DNA of 64,000 nucleotides, from positions 462,010 to 526,009 of the forward strand of contig NZ_JAVXZZ010000003.1 in assembly GCF_032337135.1 (NCBI RefSeq), read 5' to 3'. The position numbers and the translations under genes were made by a program. The notes under the pieces were generated by a model. That model worked only from the letters and a program-made list of their open reading frames with translations. It had not been told where the DNA came from and searched no databases. Within the stretch, counting starts at the first letter, position 1; each line of letters opens with the position of its first letter. This document shows positions 41,794-51,256 of this stretch, one piece after another. This DNA is from Allorhodoferax sp032337135 (lineage in GTDB: Bacteria; Pseudomonadota; Gammaproteobacteria; Burkholderiales; Burkholderiaceae_C).

Positions 41794-44241
41794 ATGAAAT
41801 CCGTGTCCCCCCTGTCTTCCCTGCAAACCCGCCTGACCGCGGCCGTTCTGGCTGTCTTTGTCGGGAGCGTATGGGTATTCTGGTCCTGGTTGAGCTCTTC
41901 GATGCGGGATGACGAGCAACACCTGGCGCGGCTGCAGTTGCGGGCTGCCTTGGCGACCTTGGTGACCCAGGTCGACGGGGCACTGGATATACGATTTCGC
42001 GCGTTGGAACGCGTGGCGGAAGACTTGGGTCGGCGCACCACGGGTGCCAGCGCCAGCGATCGTGCAGTACTGAAAGAGCGCCCGGTTCTGCAGACCTTGT
42101 TCAACGGTGGGGTGTTCACGGTCGGTACGAACGGCATGATGCGTGCCCGCTGGCCGGACCCACCCGGTCAGGACGCGCGCTGGAAGGCGCTGGACGGTGC
42201 TGGCGCCTTGTCCACGCGCCGGGTCAGTGTTGCGTTTGAAGACAACGCGTGGTGGCTCTGGTTGCTCGTTCCCGTTGCTTCGGCGCATGCGACAGGGCCC
42301 AGCCATTTGGTGGGGCGGGAGCGGCTGGATGATGACAGTTTCCTTCAGGGGATTTTGCGCCGCAACAAGGTCGGGGCCAATGTCGAGGTCAAGGATTCGG
42401 ACATGCAGTGGATTCTGGCCCGCTCCGCTTTGCCGGGATCGGCTCTACCCGAGGGCCCCTGGTTGGGTGACGAACCCTCGGAAAGCACCGCGGGAGCTGT
42501 GTTGCGTACCGATATCCGTGGCGGCCAATGGTTGGTCGACAGCAGCCCGACCGATACGGCGCCCTGGTTGATCTCGATTCGGGCCAGTACGGAACAGGTG
42601 TTTGCTGGTGTCAATGCGCGCCAGCATCAGATGTTGCTCGCAACGCTGTTCTTGACGGCGTTCGCAGGTAGCCTGATCTGGTGGCTGATACGGTTCCAGT
42701 TCGCCCCCATTCGCCAGGCCATCGGCGATCTGGCTGCGCTGGCCAGTTCCAGTCCACCTGTCGGGCGTCGTCTGTCCACAGTGCGCAGCGACGAGGTTGG
42801 TGTGTTGATCGCCGGATTCAACCGGGTTCTGGACGTCGTTGACCGCAACGCGATGGCGTTGCGTCAGAGCGAACGACGGCTGGCCGACATCCTGGACCAC
42901 ATGGACTCCTTCGTGTACCTGAAGGACCGCCAAGGCCGCTATCTGTTCGCCAACCGCAGCCTCTGCCTTTCGGTGGGCAAGACCCTGCCGGAAATCATGG
43001 GTCTGCATGACTACGAACTCTTCGAGCGCGAACATTCCGACCGCATGCGGGCCAATGACCAGTGGGTATTCCTGCATGGGCGGACGTTGCGGACGGACGA
43101 TACGGTTCGCATGCTTGATCGCGAAGGCTTGCGGACCTTCCTCACGACCAAGCTGCCCATTTTCGGGGACGACGGCAGCGTGGAAATGTTGTGCGGCATC
43201 TCTACCGACATCACCGAACGCACGCTGGTGGAAACCGAGCTGCGCATTGCAGCTGCCGCATTCGAATGCCAGGAGGGCATTGTCGTCCTGGCTTCCGACC
43301 TGAGCGTGATACGCGTGAATTCAGCACTGTGTGCATTGACGGGTTACACCCCAGCCTCGGTGCTGGAGCCGATTCAGGCTTATGTCAGCGCGTTGGTGAG
43401 GGATACCGGGAAATGGGCTGCGATTCGCATCTCCGTTGCCCAGACCGGTGCCTGGCGCGGTGAAATGAGCATGTCCCGCGCCGATGGGCGCGCCCTGGTT
43501 GCGCTGGTAACGGTGAGTGCCGTGCGTGACGGTGGGGGGCGGTACGGCCATTACGTGGTCAATCTGCTGGATGTCACCCAAGCCAAGCTTCAGGAGCAGC
43601 AGCGTCTCCAGCAGGAGTCCTCGCATCGGCTCGCGCTGGTACGTGAAGTGCACCACCGCATCAAGAACAACCTCCAGGGAATCGTGGCGTTGCTGCGGCA
43701 GCATGCTTCCGCCAACCCCGCTTGGGCGGCTTCGATGCAGGAGGCAATCGGTCAGGTACAGGCCATGTCGACCATCCATGGGCTCAAAGGGCGATCCGCA
43801 TTTGCCCAGATGCGTCTGTGTGAGCTGGTTGACGCGATCGCAGAAGAGATATCGATTGTCTGGAAGCGCACGGTCAGCGTGGAGCGCGCGCTGCCGTGGA
43901 AGCCGTGGTGCCTGGCGGAGTCCGAGTCGGTCCCCTTGGCGCTCATTGTCCACGAGCTCCTTCTCAATGCCGTCAAGCATTCGCCGGATGCACACAGCGA
44001 GATTGCGTTGCAGGTTCGGCGCAGTGAGGATGGCCAGGGAGTGGAGCTGTGGCTGCGCAACTGCGGCCAGTGGCCGCAGAAGGATTCAAGTCAGCTATCG
44101 CAAGGCAGCGGATTGGGATTGATTGCCGTGTTGATGCCACGGCACGGTGCCCAGCTGCGGCGCTGGCAGGAGCAGGACACGGTGTGCACGCTGTTGCAGC
44201 TGCAAGCCCCCGTGATTACAGCGGAAACCGGAGGAGGATGA
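41794..44241 (+). CDS. Sensor histidine kinase of HisKA_2 type
   Basis: 815 aa. TM1 (about 12-32), an extracytoplasmic sensor (about 35-270), TM2 (LLATLFLTAFAGSLIWWLI), HAMP, two PAS domains (about 370-480 and 490-600), and a HisKA_2 core with REVHHRIKNNLQG followed by HATPase (HELLLNAVKH, GSGLGLIAVL). This kinase class partners with ANTAR or other atypical regulators, and the next gene, 3 nt downstream, encodes an ANTAR protein. ATG at 41794 is preferred to the TTG at 41788. The FNR-like box at 41713 suggests oxygen or nitrogen-oxide linked expression. Confidence 0.9.
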   Translation: MKSVSPLSSLQTRLTAAVLAVFVGSVWVFWSWLSSSMRDDEQHLARLQLRAALATLVTQVDGALDIRFRALERVAEDLGRRTTGASASDRAVLKERPVLQTLFNGGVFTVGTNGMMRARWPDPPGQDARWKALDGAGALSTRRVSVAFEDNAWWLWLLVPVASAHATGPSHLVGRERLDDDSFLQGILRRNKVGANVEVKDSDMQWILARSALPGSALPEGPWLGDEPSESTAGAVLRTDIRGGQWLVDSSPTDTAPWLISIRASTEQVFAGVNARQHQMLLATLFLTAFAGSLIWWLIRFQFAPIRQAIGDLAALASSSPPVGRRLSTVRSDEVGVLIAGFNRVLDVVDRNAMALRQSERRLADILDHMDSFVYLKDRQGRYLFANRSLCLSVGKTLPEIMGLHDYELFEREHSDRMRANDQWVFLHGRTLRTDDTVRMLDREGLRTFLTTKLPIFGDDGSVEMLCGISTDITERTLVETELRIAAAAFECQEGIVVLASDLSVIRVNSALCALTGYTPASVLEPIQAYVSALVRDTGKWAAIRISVAQTGAWRGEMSMSRADGRALVALVTVSAVRDGGGRYGHYVVNLLDVTQAKLQEQQRLQQESSHRLALVREVHHRIKNNLQGIVALLRQHASANPAWAASMQEAIGQVQAMSTIHGLKGRSAFAQMRLCELVDAIAEEISIVWKRTVSVERALPWKPWCLAESESVPLALIVHELLLNAVKHSPDAHSEIALQVRRSEDGQGVELWLRNCGQWPQKDSSQLSQGSGLGLIAVLMPRHGAQLRRWQEQDTVCTLLQLQAPVITAETGGG

Positions 44242-44244
44242 AAG

Positions 44245-44880
44245 ATGATGCGGCCGATAGAGATGAACCAGGAACACGCGGTGGCTGGCAAGCATGTTCT
44301 GCTGGTCGAGGATGATCGACTGGTGTTGGCCACGGTTGCCCAGGGATTGCGTGAGGCAGGCTACCAGGTCGAGGCAACGGAGTCCGCCGAGGACGCACAG
44401 GAATGGTTGGCCAAGGGGGCTCGCCCTGACCTGGCGGTGGTCGACATGTGCATGCCTGGAGCAGACGGCTTGTCCCTGGCACAGCGTCTGCGCGACCTGG
44501 ACCGCATCCCCTTCATGGTCTTCAGCGCCTATGGGGATGCCGAGCATGTCGATCAGGCCGCGGCCCTGGGTGCGCTGGCCTACCTGGTCAAACCCTTGGA
44601 CGTGGCGCAGCTGATCCCTGTGATCGAGACCGCCCTCGTTCGTGCGGCCGAGCTCAATGCGATGCGCAGCGTGAATTCGGGCTTGCAGTCTGCCCTGGAC
44701 GGTGAGCGCGATATCAGTGTGGCCACCGGATTGGCCATGGCCTACCACCGGATATCCCGTGAGCGTGCTTTTGAGATGCTGCGCTCAAATGCGAGAAGCG
44801 GCCGGCGCAAGCTCGTCGATATGGCCAGAAGCCTGATTGCCTCGCACCTCAGTGATGAGACGCCTAGGACAAACACTTAG
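44245..44880 (+). CDS. Response regulator with ANTAR RNA-binding domain
   Basis: 211 aa. Receiver domain (VLLVEDDRLV; phospho-Asp in LAVVDMCMPGADG; Lys in LVKPLD) and C-terminal ANTAR three-helix domain (AMAYHRISRERAFEMLR). ANTAR proteins bind paired hexaloop hairpins in nascent RNA and prevent termination. The kinase upstream is of the expected HisKA_2 class. GGAGG lies eight bases before the ATG. The RNA target was not found: the hairpin at 45023 is single and has a 7-base loop. Confidence 0.92.
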   Translation: MMRPIEMNQEHAVAGKHVLLVEDDRLVLATVAQGLREAGYQVEATESAEDAQEWLAKGARPDLAVVDMCMPGADGLSLAQRLRDLDRIPFMVFSAYGDAEHVDQAAALGALAYLVKPLDVAQLIPVIETALVRAAELNAMRSVNSGLQSALDGERDISVATGLAMAYHRISRERAFEMLRSNARSGRRKLVDMARSLIASHLSDETPRTNT

Positions 44881-45022
44881 GTCGTCGACAGGGTTTTCAG
44901 GTATAAAGGCAAAAATTTTGTGGTGGAATCGCCTCGAGCCCGCTGTTCCGCCATCCATCTTGGCCCTGCCCCCGCCTTGAAACATGTTTGAGTGTCACGT
45001 TGTTGCACTTGAACGCGGGGGG

Positions 45023-45041
45023 CTGATTCTTCAGCAATCAG
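45023..45041 (+). other. Small hairpin at the start of the GGDEF/EAL gene
   Basis: CTGATT pairs with AATCAG around a 7-base loop, directly before the GTG at 45043, so it would cover the ribosome-binding region. It could control translation, but it is not a canonical ANTAR target. Confidence 0.3.
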
Positions 45042-45042
45042 G

Positions 45043-47343
45043 GTGCGATCCAGTCTACTGTTCATAGACCGATTCAACGGGCGGGTGGCACGCCTGTTGA
45101 GCTACGTCCCGATCCAGGTTCGCTTGCTGTTGCTGATGGCAGTGGCGGCTTCTGCGGCGTTGGTTTTGGCGATTGTGGGCGTCGCGGGCCTTTCCGAGTC
45201 CAAGGAGATACTGCGCTCCGTCTATGCGGTTCGCATGGGTTCGGCCCAGCAGTTGGCCGAGATCGACCGGCTCATGCTGACCAATCGCCTGCTGATGGAG
45301 ACCGCCCTGAGCCATACGCCGGGGCGAGAGGACAGGTCGCCCCACTCGGATGATCGGGTGGATCGGCAGTTCCTGAGCTATGTTGCCGCTGCCATCGAGA
45401 AGAACCGCAATACGATCACTTCGCTGTGGGCCGATTTTTCCAAGGTGCCGTTGACGTCGCAGGAGCGTGGGGTGGCAGAGAGATTTGCACAGCGGCGCAA
45501 TGACTACATGGCGCTGGGCATCGCGCCCTTGCTTGCTGCCATGCGCGCCCGAGACTATGAGGCGATTCGAACCCAGTCGATTGAAGTTGAGCGGCTTTTT
45601 GCGCCTACCCACGAGACCTTGGAGGCGCTGACCCGCTTGCAATTCGACGTGGCCCATGAGACCTACCAGGCCGGTGTCGATCGCTATGACGCGGTATTGC
45701 GAAATGCGTTGGCGGTACTGATGTTGCTGATCGGCGTCATGTGCTGGTTGGGATGGGTTCTCAACGACTCGATCGTGAATCCGCTCAGGCGGGTCATTTC
45801 GATATTCAAGAATATCTCCAAAGGCTGCTACGACACGCCAATCGACATCCATGGCCGCGATGAGATCAGCGCGGTAATGCGAGAACTGCAGGTCATGCAG
45901 GCCAAGCTGGGTCAGGATGAATCCGCGATTCACCAGCTGGCGTTTTATGACGCACTGACCCATTTGCCGAATCGGCGCCTGTTGCGGGAACGTCTGCAGC
46001 AGGCCATGAGCGCCACTGCCAGGACGCGGGCCTATGGTGCCGTGCTCATGATTGACCTGGACAATTTCAAGACGGTCAATGACACGCAAGGGCATGAGGT
46101 CGGGGACCGGCTGTTGGTCGAAGTCGCACAGCGGCTCAAGGAATGCGTGCGCCAGACCGACACCGTGGCGCGCTTGGGTGGCGATGAATTTGTGGTCCTG
46201 CTCTCGGATCTGTCCACCGACGAGGAGTTGGCGGCACGGATGGCGGAGCGCATCGGGGAAAAGATACTGGCGCAGGTGCATGCGCCGTGTTCGATCGGAC
46301 CGCGTGTCATCCGCTCTGCTGCCAGCATTGGCATGTCACTCTTCAGCGGTGATGTGGTTCCGATCGATGACCTGTTCAAGCGGGCAGACATTTCGATGTA
46401 CCAGGCCAAGGCGGCCGGTCGCAATGGTCTGCAGTTCTTTGATCCGGACATCCAGGCGGCCTTGGAGGCGCGCATGGCACTGGAGTCCGAACTGCATGAG
46501 GCCCTGCAGCGGGATCAGTTCAGGCTCTACTTCCAGGTGCAGGTAGGCAGTGACGAGCAGGTCTTCGGTGCCGAGGTCTTGCTGCGGTGGGAGCATCCGC
46601 GCTTGGGTCTCGTGACCCCGGACAAGTTCATCCCGATCGCCGAGGAGACGCACCTGATTGTCCCCATGGGGGAGTGGGTGCTGCGCAAGGCTTGCGAGCA
46701 GTTGCGGGCCTGGCAGGACCACGCGGCGGCACAGGCTTTGGTGTTGGCGGTCAATGTCAGTGCGCGTCAGTTCCGCCAGCCGGATTTTGTTGATACGGTC
46801 GAGCGCGTGCTGTCGGAGACGGGCGCCTGTCCCGCGAAACTCAAATTGGAGCTCACGGAGAGCGTGGTTCTGCACGATGTGTTCGACACCGTGCAGAAGA
46901 TGCGAGCGCTCAATGCGCTGGGGGTGGAATTCTCCATGGATGACTTCGGAACCGGCTACTCCTCGCTGTCGCACTTGAGCAGTCTTCCAATCCGCCAGCT
47001 CAAGATTGACCGCAGCTTTGTCCGCAACATTCAGAACAGCCGCAGCGACGCGGTCATCGTACAGACCATCATCGGCATGGCCAGCACCCTCGGCGTGGCC
47101 GTGATTGCGGAAGGTGTGGAGACGGAGAACCAGCGCAGCTTCCTCGAGCAATTCGGGTGCATGGCGTACCAGGGGTTTCTCTATGGTCGGCCGGTTCCGC
47201 AGGACCACATGCAGACCATGCTGGAGGAAATGCGACGGGTCGCCCGTATGCCCCTGGTGGGGACCAGTGTGTGCCGCACGGCGGCATTCATGGCAGCCAC
47301 GCGTACGCCACCACAGCAGATTTTTACCGGGAGAGAGCCATGA
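45043..47343 (+). CDS. Membrane GGDEF-EAL protein with chemoreceptor-type sensor
   Basis: 766 aa. TM1 (LLLLMAVAASAALVLAIVG), a periplasmic four-helix-bundle sensor (about 60-215), TM2 (ALAVLMLLIGVMCWLGWVL), HAMP, then GGDEF (intact RLGGDEF with the RQTD I-site five residues upstream) and EAL (EVLLRWEHP, VNVSARQFR, ELTESV, DDFGTGYSSL, KIDRSFV, EGVET). Both activities look possible. The GTG at 45043 starts the frame; the RBS is poor and a start further in, still upstream of the TM, is possible. It overlaps the MCP gene downstream by 4 nt, and the two share a related sensor. Confidence 0.9.
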   Translation: MRSSLLFIDRFNGRVARLLSYVPIQVRLLLLMAVAASAALVLAIVGVAGLSESKEILRSVYAVRMGSAQQLAEIDRLMLTNRLLMETALSHTPGREDRSPHSDDRVDRQFLSYVAAAIEKNRNTITSLWADFSKVPLTSQERGVAERFAQRRNDYMALGIAPLLAAMRARDYEAIRTQSIEVERLFAPTHETLEALTRLQFDVAHETYQAGVDRYDAVLRNALAVLMLLIGVMCWLGWVLNDSIVNPLRRVISIFKNISKGCYDTPIDIHGRDEISAVMRELQVMQAKLGQDESAIHQLAFYDALTHLPNRRLLRERLQQAMSATARTRAYGAVLMIDLDNFKTVNDTQGHEVGDRLLVEVAQRLKECVRQTDTVARLGGDEFVVLLSDLSTDEELAARMAERIGEKILAQVHAPCSIGPRVIRSAASIGMSLFSGDVVPIDDLFKRADISMYQAKAAGRNGLQFFDPDIQAALEARMALESELHEALQRDQFRLYFQVQVGSDEQVFGAEVLLRWEHPRLGLVTPDKFIPIAEETHLIVPMGEWVLRKACEQLRAWQDHAAAQALVLAVNVSARQFRQPDFVDTVERVLSETGACPAKLKLELTESVVLHDVFDTVQKMRALNALGVEFSMDDFGTGYSSLSHLSSLPIRQLKIDRSFVRNIQNSRSDAVIVQTIIGMASTLGVAVIAEGVETENQRSFLEQFGCMAYQGFLYGRPVPQDHMQTMLEEMRRVARMPLVGTSVCRTAAFMAATRTPPQQIFTGREP

Positions 47344-48965
47344 GTAACTTCAGAATATCTACACGCCTGTTTGTCTTGATCGGTGTGCTTTCGGCCACGC
47401 TGGTGGGGGTCGGTGCCATTGGCTTGACGGGTACTGCGCTCAGCAACGAAGCACTGCGCGCGACCTACGAGGATCGGCTGGTGCCCTCCACCCAGGTAGC
47501 CGAGATCCAGCGCTTGCTTCTGCGCAATCGGCTCGCACTAGCCAATACCCTGATCCTGCCCACGCCCGAGGCCATCGGTGCGGCGGCCGCGGAAGTGGAT
47601 GCCAACATCGGTGCCATCACTGCCTTGTGGAAGTCCTACACCGCCAGGCCCTTGGCAGCACAGGAGCGCGAACTGGCCGATCGCTTCCAGGCGGATCGAT
47701 CCAGGTTCGTGCAGGAAGGGCTGCGCCCGACCTTGGCAGCCCTGCGCGCGGGAGACATGGATTTGGCAAGAACAACCGTGAACGATGTGGTCGGACCGCT
47801 GTATGAGCCGGTGGGCAATGACATCGGCGCCCTGGTGCAATACCAGGTTCGCCTGGCCCAGATGGACTACGAGGGGGCGGTGGCACGTTACCAGAGCACC
47901 CGCCTGTGGTCCATTGCCTCTGTGGCGCTGGGCTTGCTGCTGGCACTGACCATGGGCACCCTGACGATCCGCGGGATCAACCGGGCGCTGTTCCATGCGG
48001 TGGATGTCTCGCACGCTGTGGCGGCTGGCAAGCTGCACGGCGACATCGACGCCCGAGGCCAGGACGAGGCAGCCCAGGTTTTGCAGGCGCTGCAGGCCAT
48101 GAAGGAGGGCCTGGTCCGGGTGGTTTCCGATGTGCGCCAAGGATCGCACTCGGTGGCATCGGCCAGCGCTCAGATCGCGGCCGGCAACCACGATCTCTCG
48201 TCCCGTACGGTTCAGCAGGTCAGCTCTTTGCAGCAGGCCGCAGCCTGCGTCGAGCAGCTCAACGCCGACATGCTGAACAACGTGGAGAGTACGCGCCAGG
48301 CCAATGCGCTGGCCGCAGGCGCCACCGAGGTTGCCGCCCAAGGGGGAGAGGTGGTTTCCCAGGTGGTTCAGACCATGCGGGAAATCAACACCGCGTCGCG
48401 TCGCATATTCGACATCATCGATGTGATTGATGGCATCGCCTTCCAGACCAATATCCTGGCATTGAATGCAGCAGTGGAGGCAGCGCGGGCGGGTGAGCAG
48501 GGGAGGGGCTTTGCGGTGGTTGCCAGTGAGGTCCGCGCTTTGGCCGGCCGCAGTGCCCAGGCCGCAAAGGAAATCAAGGACCTGATCACCGCCAATGTCG
48601 ATCGCGTCGATCAGGGAACGAATCTGGTGGACCAGGCGGGCTCCACCATGGAAGAGATCGTTGCCGCAATCACCAGGGTTTCCACCATCATGGACAGCCT
48701 CAGCAATGCGAACCAGGCCCAGGTGCAAGGCGTGCTCCAAGTGCAGGTGGCTGTCCGCGAAATGGATCAGACTGCGCAGGAAAACTCGGCTTTGGTCGAG
48801 GAAATGGCTGCCGCCGCCAGCAACCTGAAGAGCCAGGCGCAGTCGCTGGTGCGAACCGTCTCGGTCTTCCAGCTGGGTACAAGCGAACCGCAGGGGGTGG
48901 AGTTTGTCGATAGCCCACTGTTGCCTTCATCCGAAGGCTATGCGGCGGTGGCGTTGGCTGCCTGA
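47340..48965 (+). CDS. Methyl-accepting chemotaxis protein
   Basis: 541 aa. TM1 (LFVLIGVLSATLVGVGAIG), a four-helix-bundle periplasmic sensor (about 32-190) resembling that of the preceding GGDEF/EAL protein, TM2 (IASVALGLLLALTMGTLTI), HAMP and a signalling domain with tip FQTNILALNAAVEAARAGEQ. The C-terminal 40 residues are flexible, with no CheR pentapeptide. The ATG (47340) overlaps the upstream stop. Good RBS GGGAGAGAG. Shared sensing with a c-di-GMP enzyme is suggested by the context. Confidence 0.93.
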   Translation: MSNFRISTRLFVLIGVLSATLVGVGAIGLTGTALSNEALRATYEDRLVPSTQVAEIQRLLLRNRLALANTLILPTPEAIGAAAAEVDANIGAITALWKSYTARPLAAQERELADRFQADRSRFVQEGLRPTLAALRAGDMDLARTTVNDVVGPLYEPVGNDIGALVQYQVRLAQMDYEGAVARYQSTRLWSIASVALGLLLALTMGTLTIRGINRALFHAVDVSHAVAAGKLHGDIDARGQDEAAQVLQALQAMKEGLVRVVSDVRQGSHSVASASAQIAAGNHDLSSRTVQQVSSLQQAAACVEQLNADMLNNVESTRQANALAAGATEVAAQGGEVVSQVVQTMREINTASRRIFDIIDVIDGIAFQTNILALNAAVEAARAGEQGRGFAVVASEVRALAGRSAQAAKEIKDLITANVDRVDQGTNLVDQAGSTMEEIVAAITRVSTIMDSLSNANQAQVQGVLQVQVAVREMDQTAQENSALVEEMAAAASNLKSQAQSLVRTVSVFQLGTSEPQGVEFVDSPLLPSSEGYAAVALAA

Positions 48966-49001
48966 GGGGCGCTCCAGGCGCGGTTGTCCTGCCCGTCGTC
49001 G

Positions 49002-49577
49002 TCAGCCCGCCATCAGCTTGTGCACCAGGTCGCCCGCCGTCGAAGCCTTGTACTTGCGCATCAGCCGGGCGCGGTAGATTTCCACCGTGCGGTGGCTGAT
49101 GCCTAGCGCCTTGCCGATGTGCTTGGACGTCATGCCCTGCATCAGGTAGGCTGCGACTTCGCGCTCGCGCGGGGTGAGTTCCGCCTTGACGGTGCGGTGG
49201 GCGCTCAGGTCTTCAAAGCACCAGATACCGGCCTCGTGCGGGTCGTTCGGGTTCAGTGCCCGCCCAGTCACGTGGCACCAGAACGCTTCGCCCTTGAAGC
49301 GCCCGTCGACACGCTTCATGATGCGGTCGTCGGCATAGGTGCCGCGCCGGTTCAGGATCGGGGCAATGCGCTCGCCGGTGCGCTCGAACTCGTCGGCACT
49401 GGGGTAGAGGATCTGGAACGACTGGCCGACCAGCTGCTCGCGGCTGGCGCCGAACATCTCGCACAGATGCTGGTTGCAGTCCACCATGATGCGGTTGCGC
49501 GACAGTGCCAGACCCACGGGGGCCATCTCGAAGGCCAGCCGGTAGTCGATATCGGGTTGGGGTGTCGGTGGGGCCAT
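49002..49577 (-). CDS. PAS-LuxR transcriptional regulator
   Basis: 191 aa. A PAS domain (DYRLAFEMAPVGLALSRN, then GIWCFEDLSAHR) is joined to a LuxR/FixJ-type HTH (LTPREREVAAYLMQGMTSKH, IGKALGISHRTVEIYRARL). No receiver domain, so signal input is probably direct through PAS. It is divergent from scoAB with an 87-bp gap and is the obvious candidate regulator of that operon. Confidence 0.88.
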   Translation of the reverse strand: MAPPTPQPDIDYRLAFEMAPVGLALSRNRIMVDCNQHLCEMFGASREQLVGQSFQILYPSADEFERTGERIAPILNRRGTYADDRIMKRVDGRFKGEAFWCHVTGRALNPNDPHEAGIWCFEDLSAHRTVKAELTPREREVAAYLMQGMTSKHIGKALGISHRTVEIYRARLMRKYKASTAGDLVHKLMAG

Positions 49578-49589
49578 AGGGTCGCCTTC

Positions 49590-49612
49590 TACGAAAAACT
49601 ACGTAACGACAT
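49590..49612. promoter_or_regulatory. Candidate operator between PAS-LuxR gene and scoA
   Basis: AAAACTACGTAACGACATAA contains the palindrome TACGTA, with CTAC and GTAG set 12 bases apart. LuxR/FixJ-type regulators favour such short dyads. Coordinates are approximate. Confidence 0.3.
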
Positions 49613-49664
49613 AAGTAGCGAACAATAGTATCGTACCGACTCCCTTTTTGATGGAGACACCCCC

Positions 49665-50372
49665 GTGAACAAGATTTACCCCAGCGCTGCTGCGGCATTG
49701 CAAGGCATCGTGCGCGATGGCCAGTTGCTCGCCGTGGGCGGTTTTGGCCTGTGCGGCATCCCCGAAGCCCTGATCGACGCCTTGCGCGACACCGGTGCCA
49801 AGAACCTCACTGTCATTTCCAACAACGCCGGGGTCGATGGTTTCGGCCTGGGCAAGCTGTTGGAAACACGCCAGATCAAGAAGATGATTTCCAGCTACGT
49901 GGGCGAGAACAAGGAGTTCGAACGCCAGTACCTGGCAGGCGAACTCGAACTGGAATTTACGCCCCAGGGTACGCTGGCCGAGAAACTGCGTGCTGGGGGC
50001 GCTGGCATCCCGGCCTTCTACACCCGCACCGGCGTGGGCACCATCGTGGCCGAAGGCAAGGAGCTGCGCGAATTCGATGGCCACATCTACGTGATGGAGC
50101 GTGCGTTGCTGCCCGAGGTGGCGCTGGTCAAGGCGCACCGTGCCGACAAGTCGGGCAACCTGCAGTTCCGTTACACCGCGCGCAACTTCAACCCGGCGGT
50201 GGCCATGGCCGGCAAGATCTGTGTCGTGGAAGTCGAGGAAATCGTGGAAACCGGCGCCATGCACCCCGACAGCGTGCACCTGCCCGGCATCTACGTGCAC
50301 CGCATTGTGCACAACCCGAATCCCGAAAAGCGCATCGAGAAGCGCACGATTACCGAGAACAAAGGAGCTTGA
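49665..50372 (+). CDS. scoA: 3-oxoacid CoA-transferase subunit A
   Basis: 235 aa. GTG start with GGAG at the right spacing. Motifs of subunit A: VGGFGLCGIPEALIDAL, TVISNNAGVDGFGLG, GELELEFTPQGTLAEKLRAGG, and FYTRTGVGT. With subunit B it moves CoA from succinyl-CoA to acetoacetate, priming it for thiolysis. This fits PHB-derived 3-hydroxybutyrate oxidation with phaZ and hbd in the window. The next gene follows after 2 nt. Confidence 0.94.
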   Translation: MNKIYPSAAAALQGIVRDGQLLAVGGFGLCGIPEALIDALRDTGAKNLTVISNNAGVDGFGLGKLLETRQIKKMISSYVGENKEFERQYLAGELELEFTPQGTLAEKLRAGGAGIPAFYTRTGVGTIVAEGKELREFDGHIYVMERALLPEVALVKAHRADKSGNLQFRYTARNFNPAVAMAGKICVVEVEEIVETGAMHPDSVHLPGIYVHRIVHNPNPEKRIEKRTITENKGA

Positions 50373-50374
50373 TC

Positions 50375-51013
50375 ATGGCATGGACACAAGACCAGATGGC
50401 CGCCCGCGCAGCCAAGGAACTGCAGGACGGCTACTATGTCAATCTCGGTATCGGCATTCCCACCCTGGTGGCGAACTTTGTGCCGGACGACATTGAAGTC
50501 TGGCTGCAGAGCGAAAACGGCATGCTGGGCATCGGCCCCTTCCCGACGGAAGACCAGGTGGATGCCGACCTCATCAATGCCGGCAAGCAGACCGTGACCA
50601 CGCTCAAGGGCTCCAGTATTTTCGGCAGCCACGAAAGCTTTGCCATGATCCGCGGCGGCAAGATCAACCTGTCGATCCTGGGCGCCATGCAGGTGAGCGA
50701 AAAGGGTGACCTGGCCAACTGGATGATTCCGGGCAAGATGGTCAAGGGCATGGGCGGCGCCATGGACCTCGTGGCCGGCGTGAAGAACGTCGTGGTGCTG
50801 ATGGAGCACGTGGCCAAGAAGAAGGACGGTACCGAAGACATGAAGATCCTGCCCCAGTGCACCCTGCCGCTCACCGGCGTGGGCGTGGTGGACCGCATCA
50901 TCACCGACCTGGCGGTGATGGACGTGACACCGCACGGCCTGAAAGTGGTGGAGCTGGCGCCGGGTGTGACACGCGAGTTCGTGCAGTCCAAGACGGGCGT
51001 GACGCTGATCTGA
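50375..51013 (+). CDS. scoB: 3-oxoacid CoA-transferase subunit B
   Basis: 212 aa. The catalytic Glu is in LQSENGMLGIGP, the residue that forms the CoA thioester intermediate; NLGIGIPTLVANFV and GGHESF-like GSHESFAMIRGG segments are typical. AAAGGAG precedes the ATG. Length agrees with AtoA/ScoB (about 210-220). The operon ends with a strong terminator at 51031. PcaJ (adipate transferase) is a related alternative, but no pca genes lie nearby. Confidence 0.94.
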   Translation: MAWTQDQMAARAAKELQDGYYVNLGIGIPTLVANFVPDDIEVWLQSENGMLGIGPFPTEDQVDADLINAGKQTVTTLKGSSIFGSHESFAMIRGGKINLSILGAMQVSEKGDLANWMIPGKMVKGMGGAMDLVAGVKNVVVLMEHVAKKKDGTEDMKILPQCTLPLTGVGVVDRIITDLAVMDVTPHGLKVVELAPGVTREFVQSKTGVTLI

Positions 51014-51030
51014 GCCACGCGCATCCGATG

Positions 51031-51057
51031 AAGCCACCCTGCCGGGGTGGCTTTTTT
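51031..51057 (+). terminator. Rho-independent terminator after scoAB
   Basis: AGCCACCC pairs with GGGTGGCT around TGCCG, followed by TTTTTT. Confidence 0.92.
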
Positions 51058-51256
51058 GCTTTAGGCGTGGCCAAAGGCCTGCAGCGACCCGATACATCAG
51101 GGTCATAATGGGCGCCTGCTGCGGTGGGGCGCATGGATGCCATGCGCCAAGGCAGCGTTATCACGACAAGCAGGGAGACGGCAGCGCAATGCTCGGGATG
51201 GACGGCATCGGCACAACGGGACGGTTGGCTGTGGCCTTGCAGGGGGACCGCAGGCC

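Noticed and set aside
45023..45041. Target hairpin for the ANTAR regulator
   Set aside because: ANTAR sites are pairs of hexaloop hairpins; this is one hairpin with a 7-base loop.
44881..45042. Class 3 flagellar (FliA) promoter for the GGDEF/EAL and chemoreceptor genes
   Set aside because: TATAAAGGC appears but the matching GCCGATAA box is not at the proper spacing.
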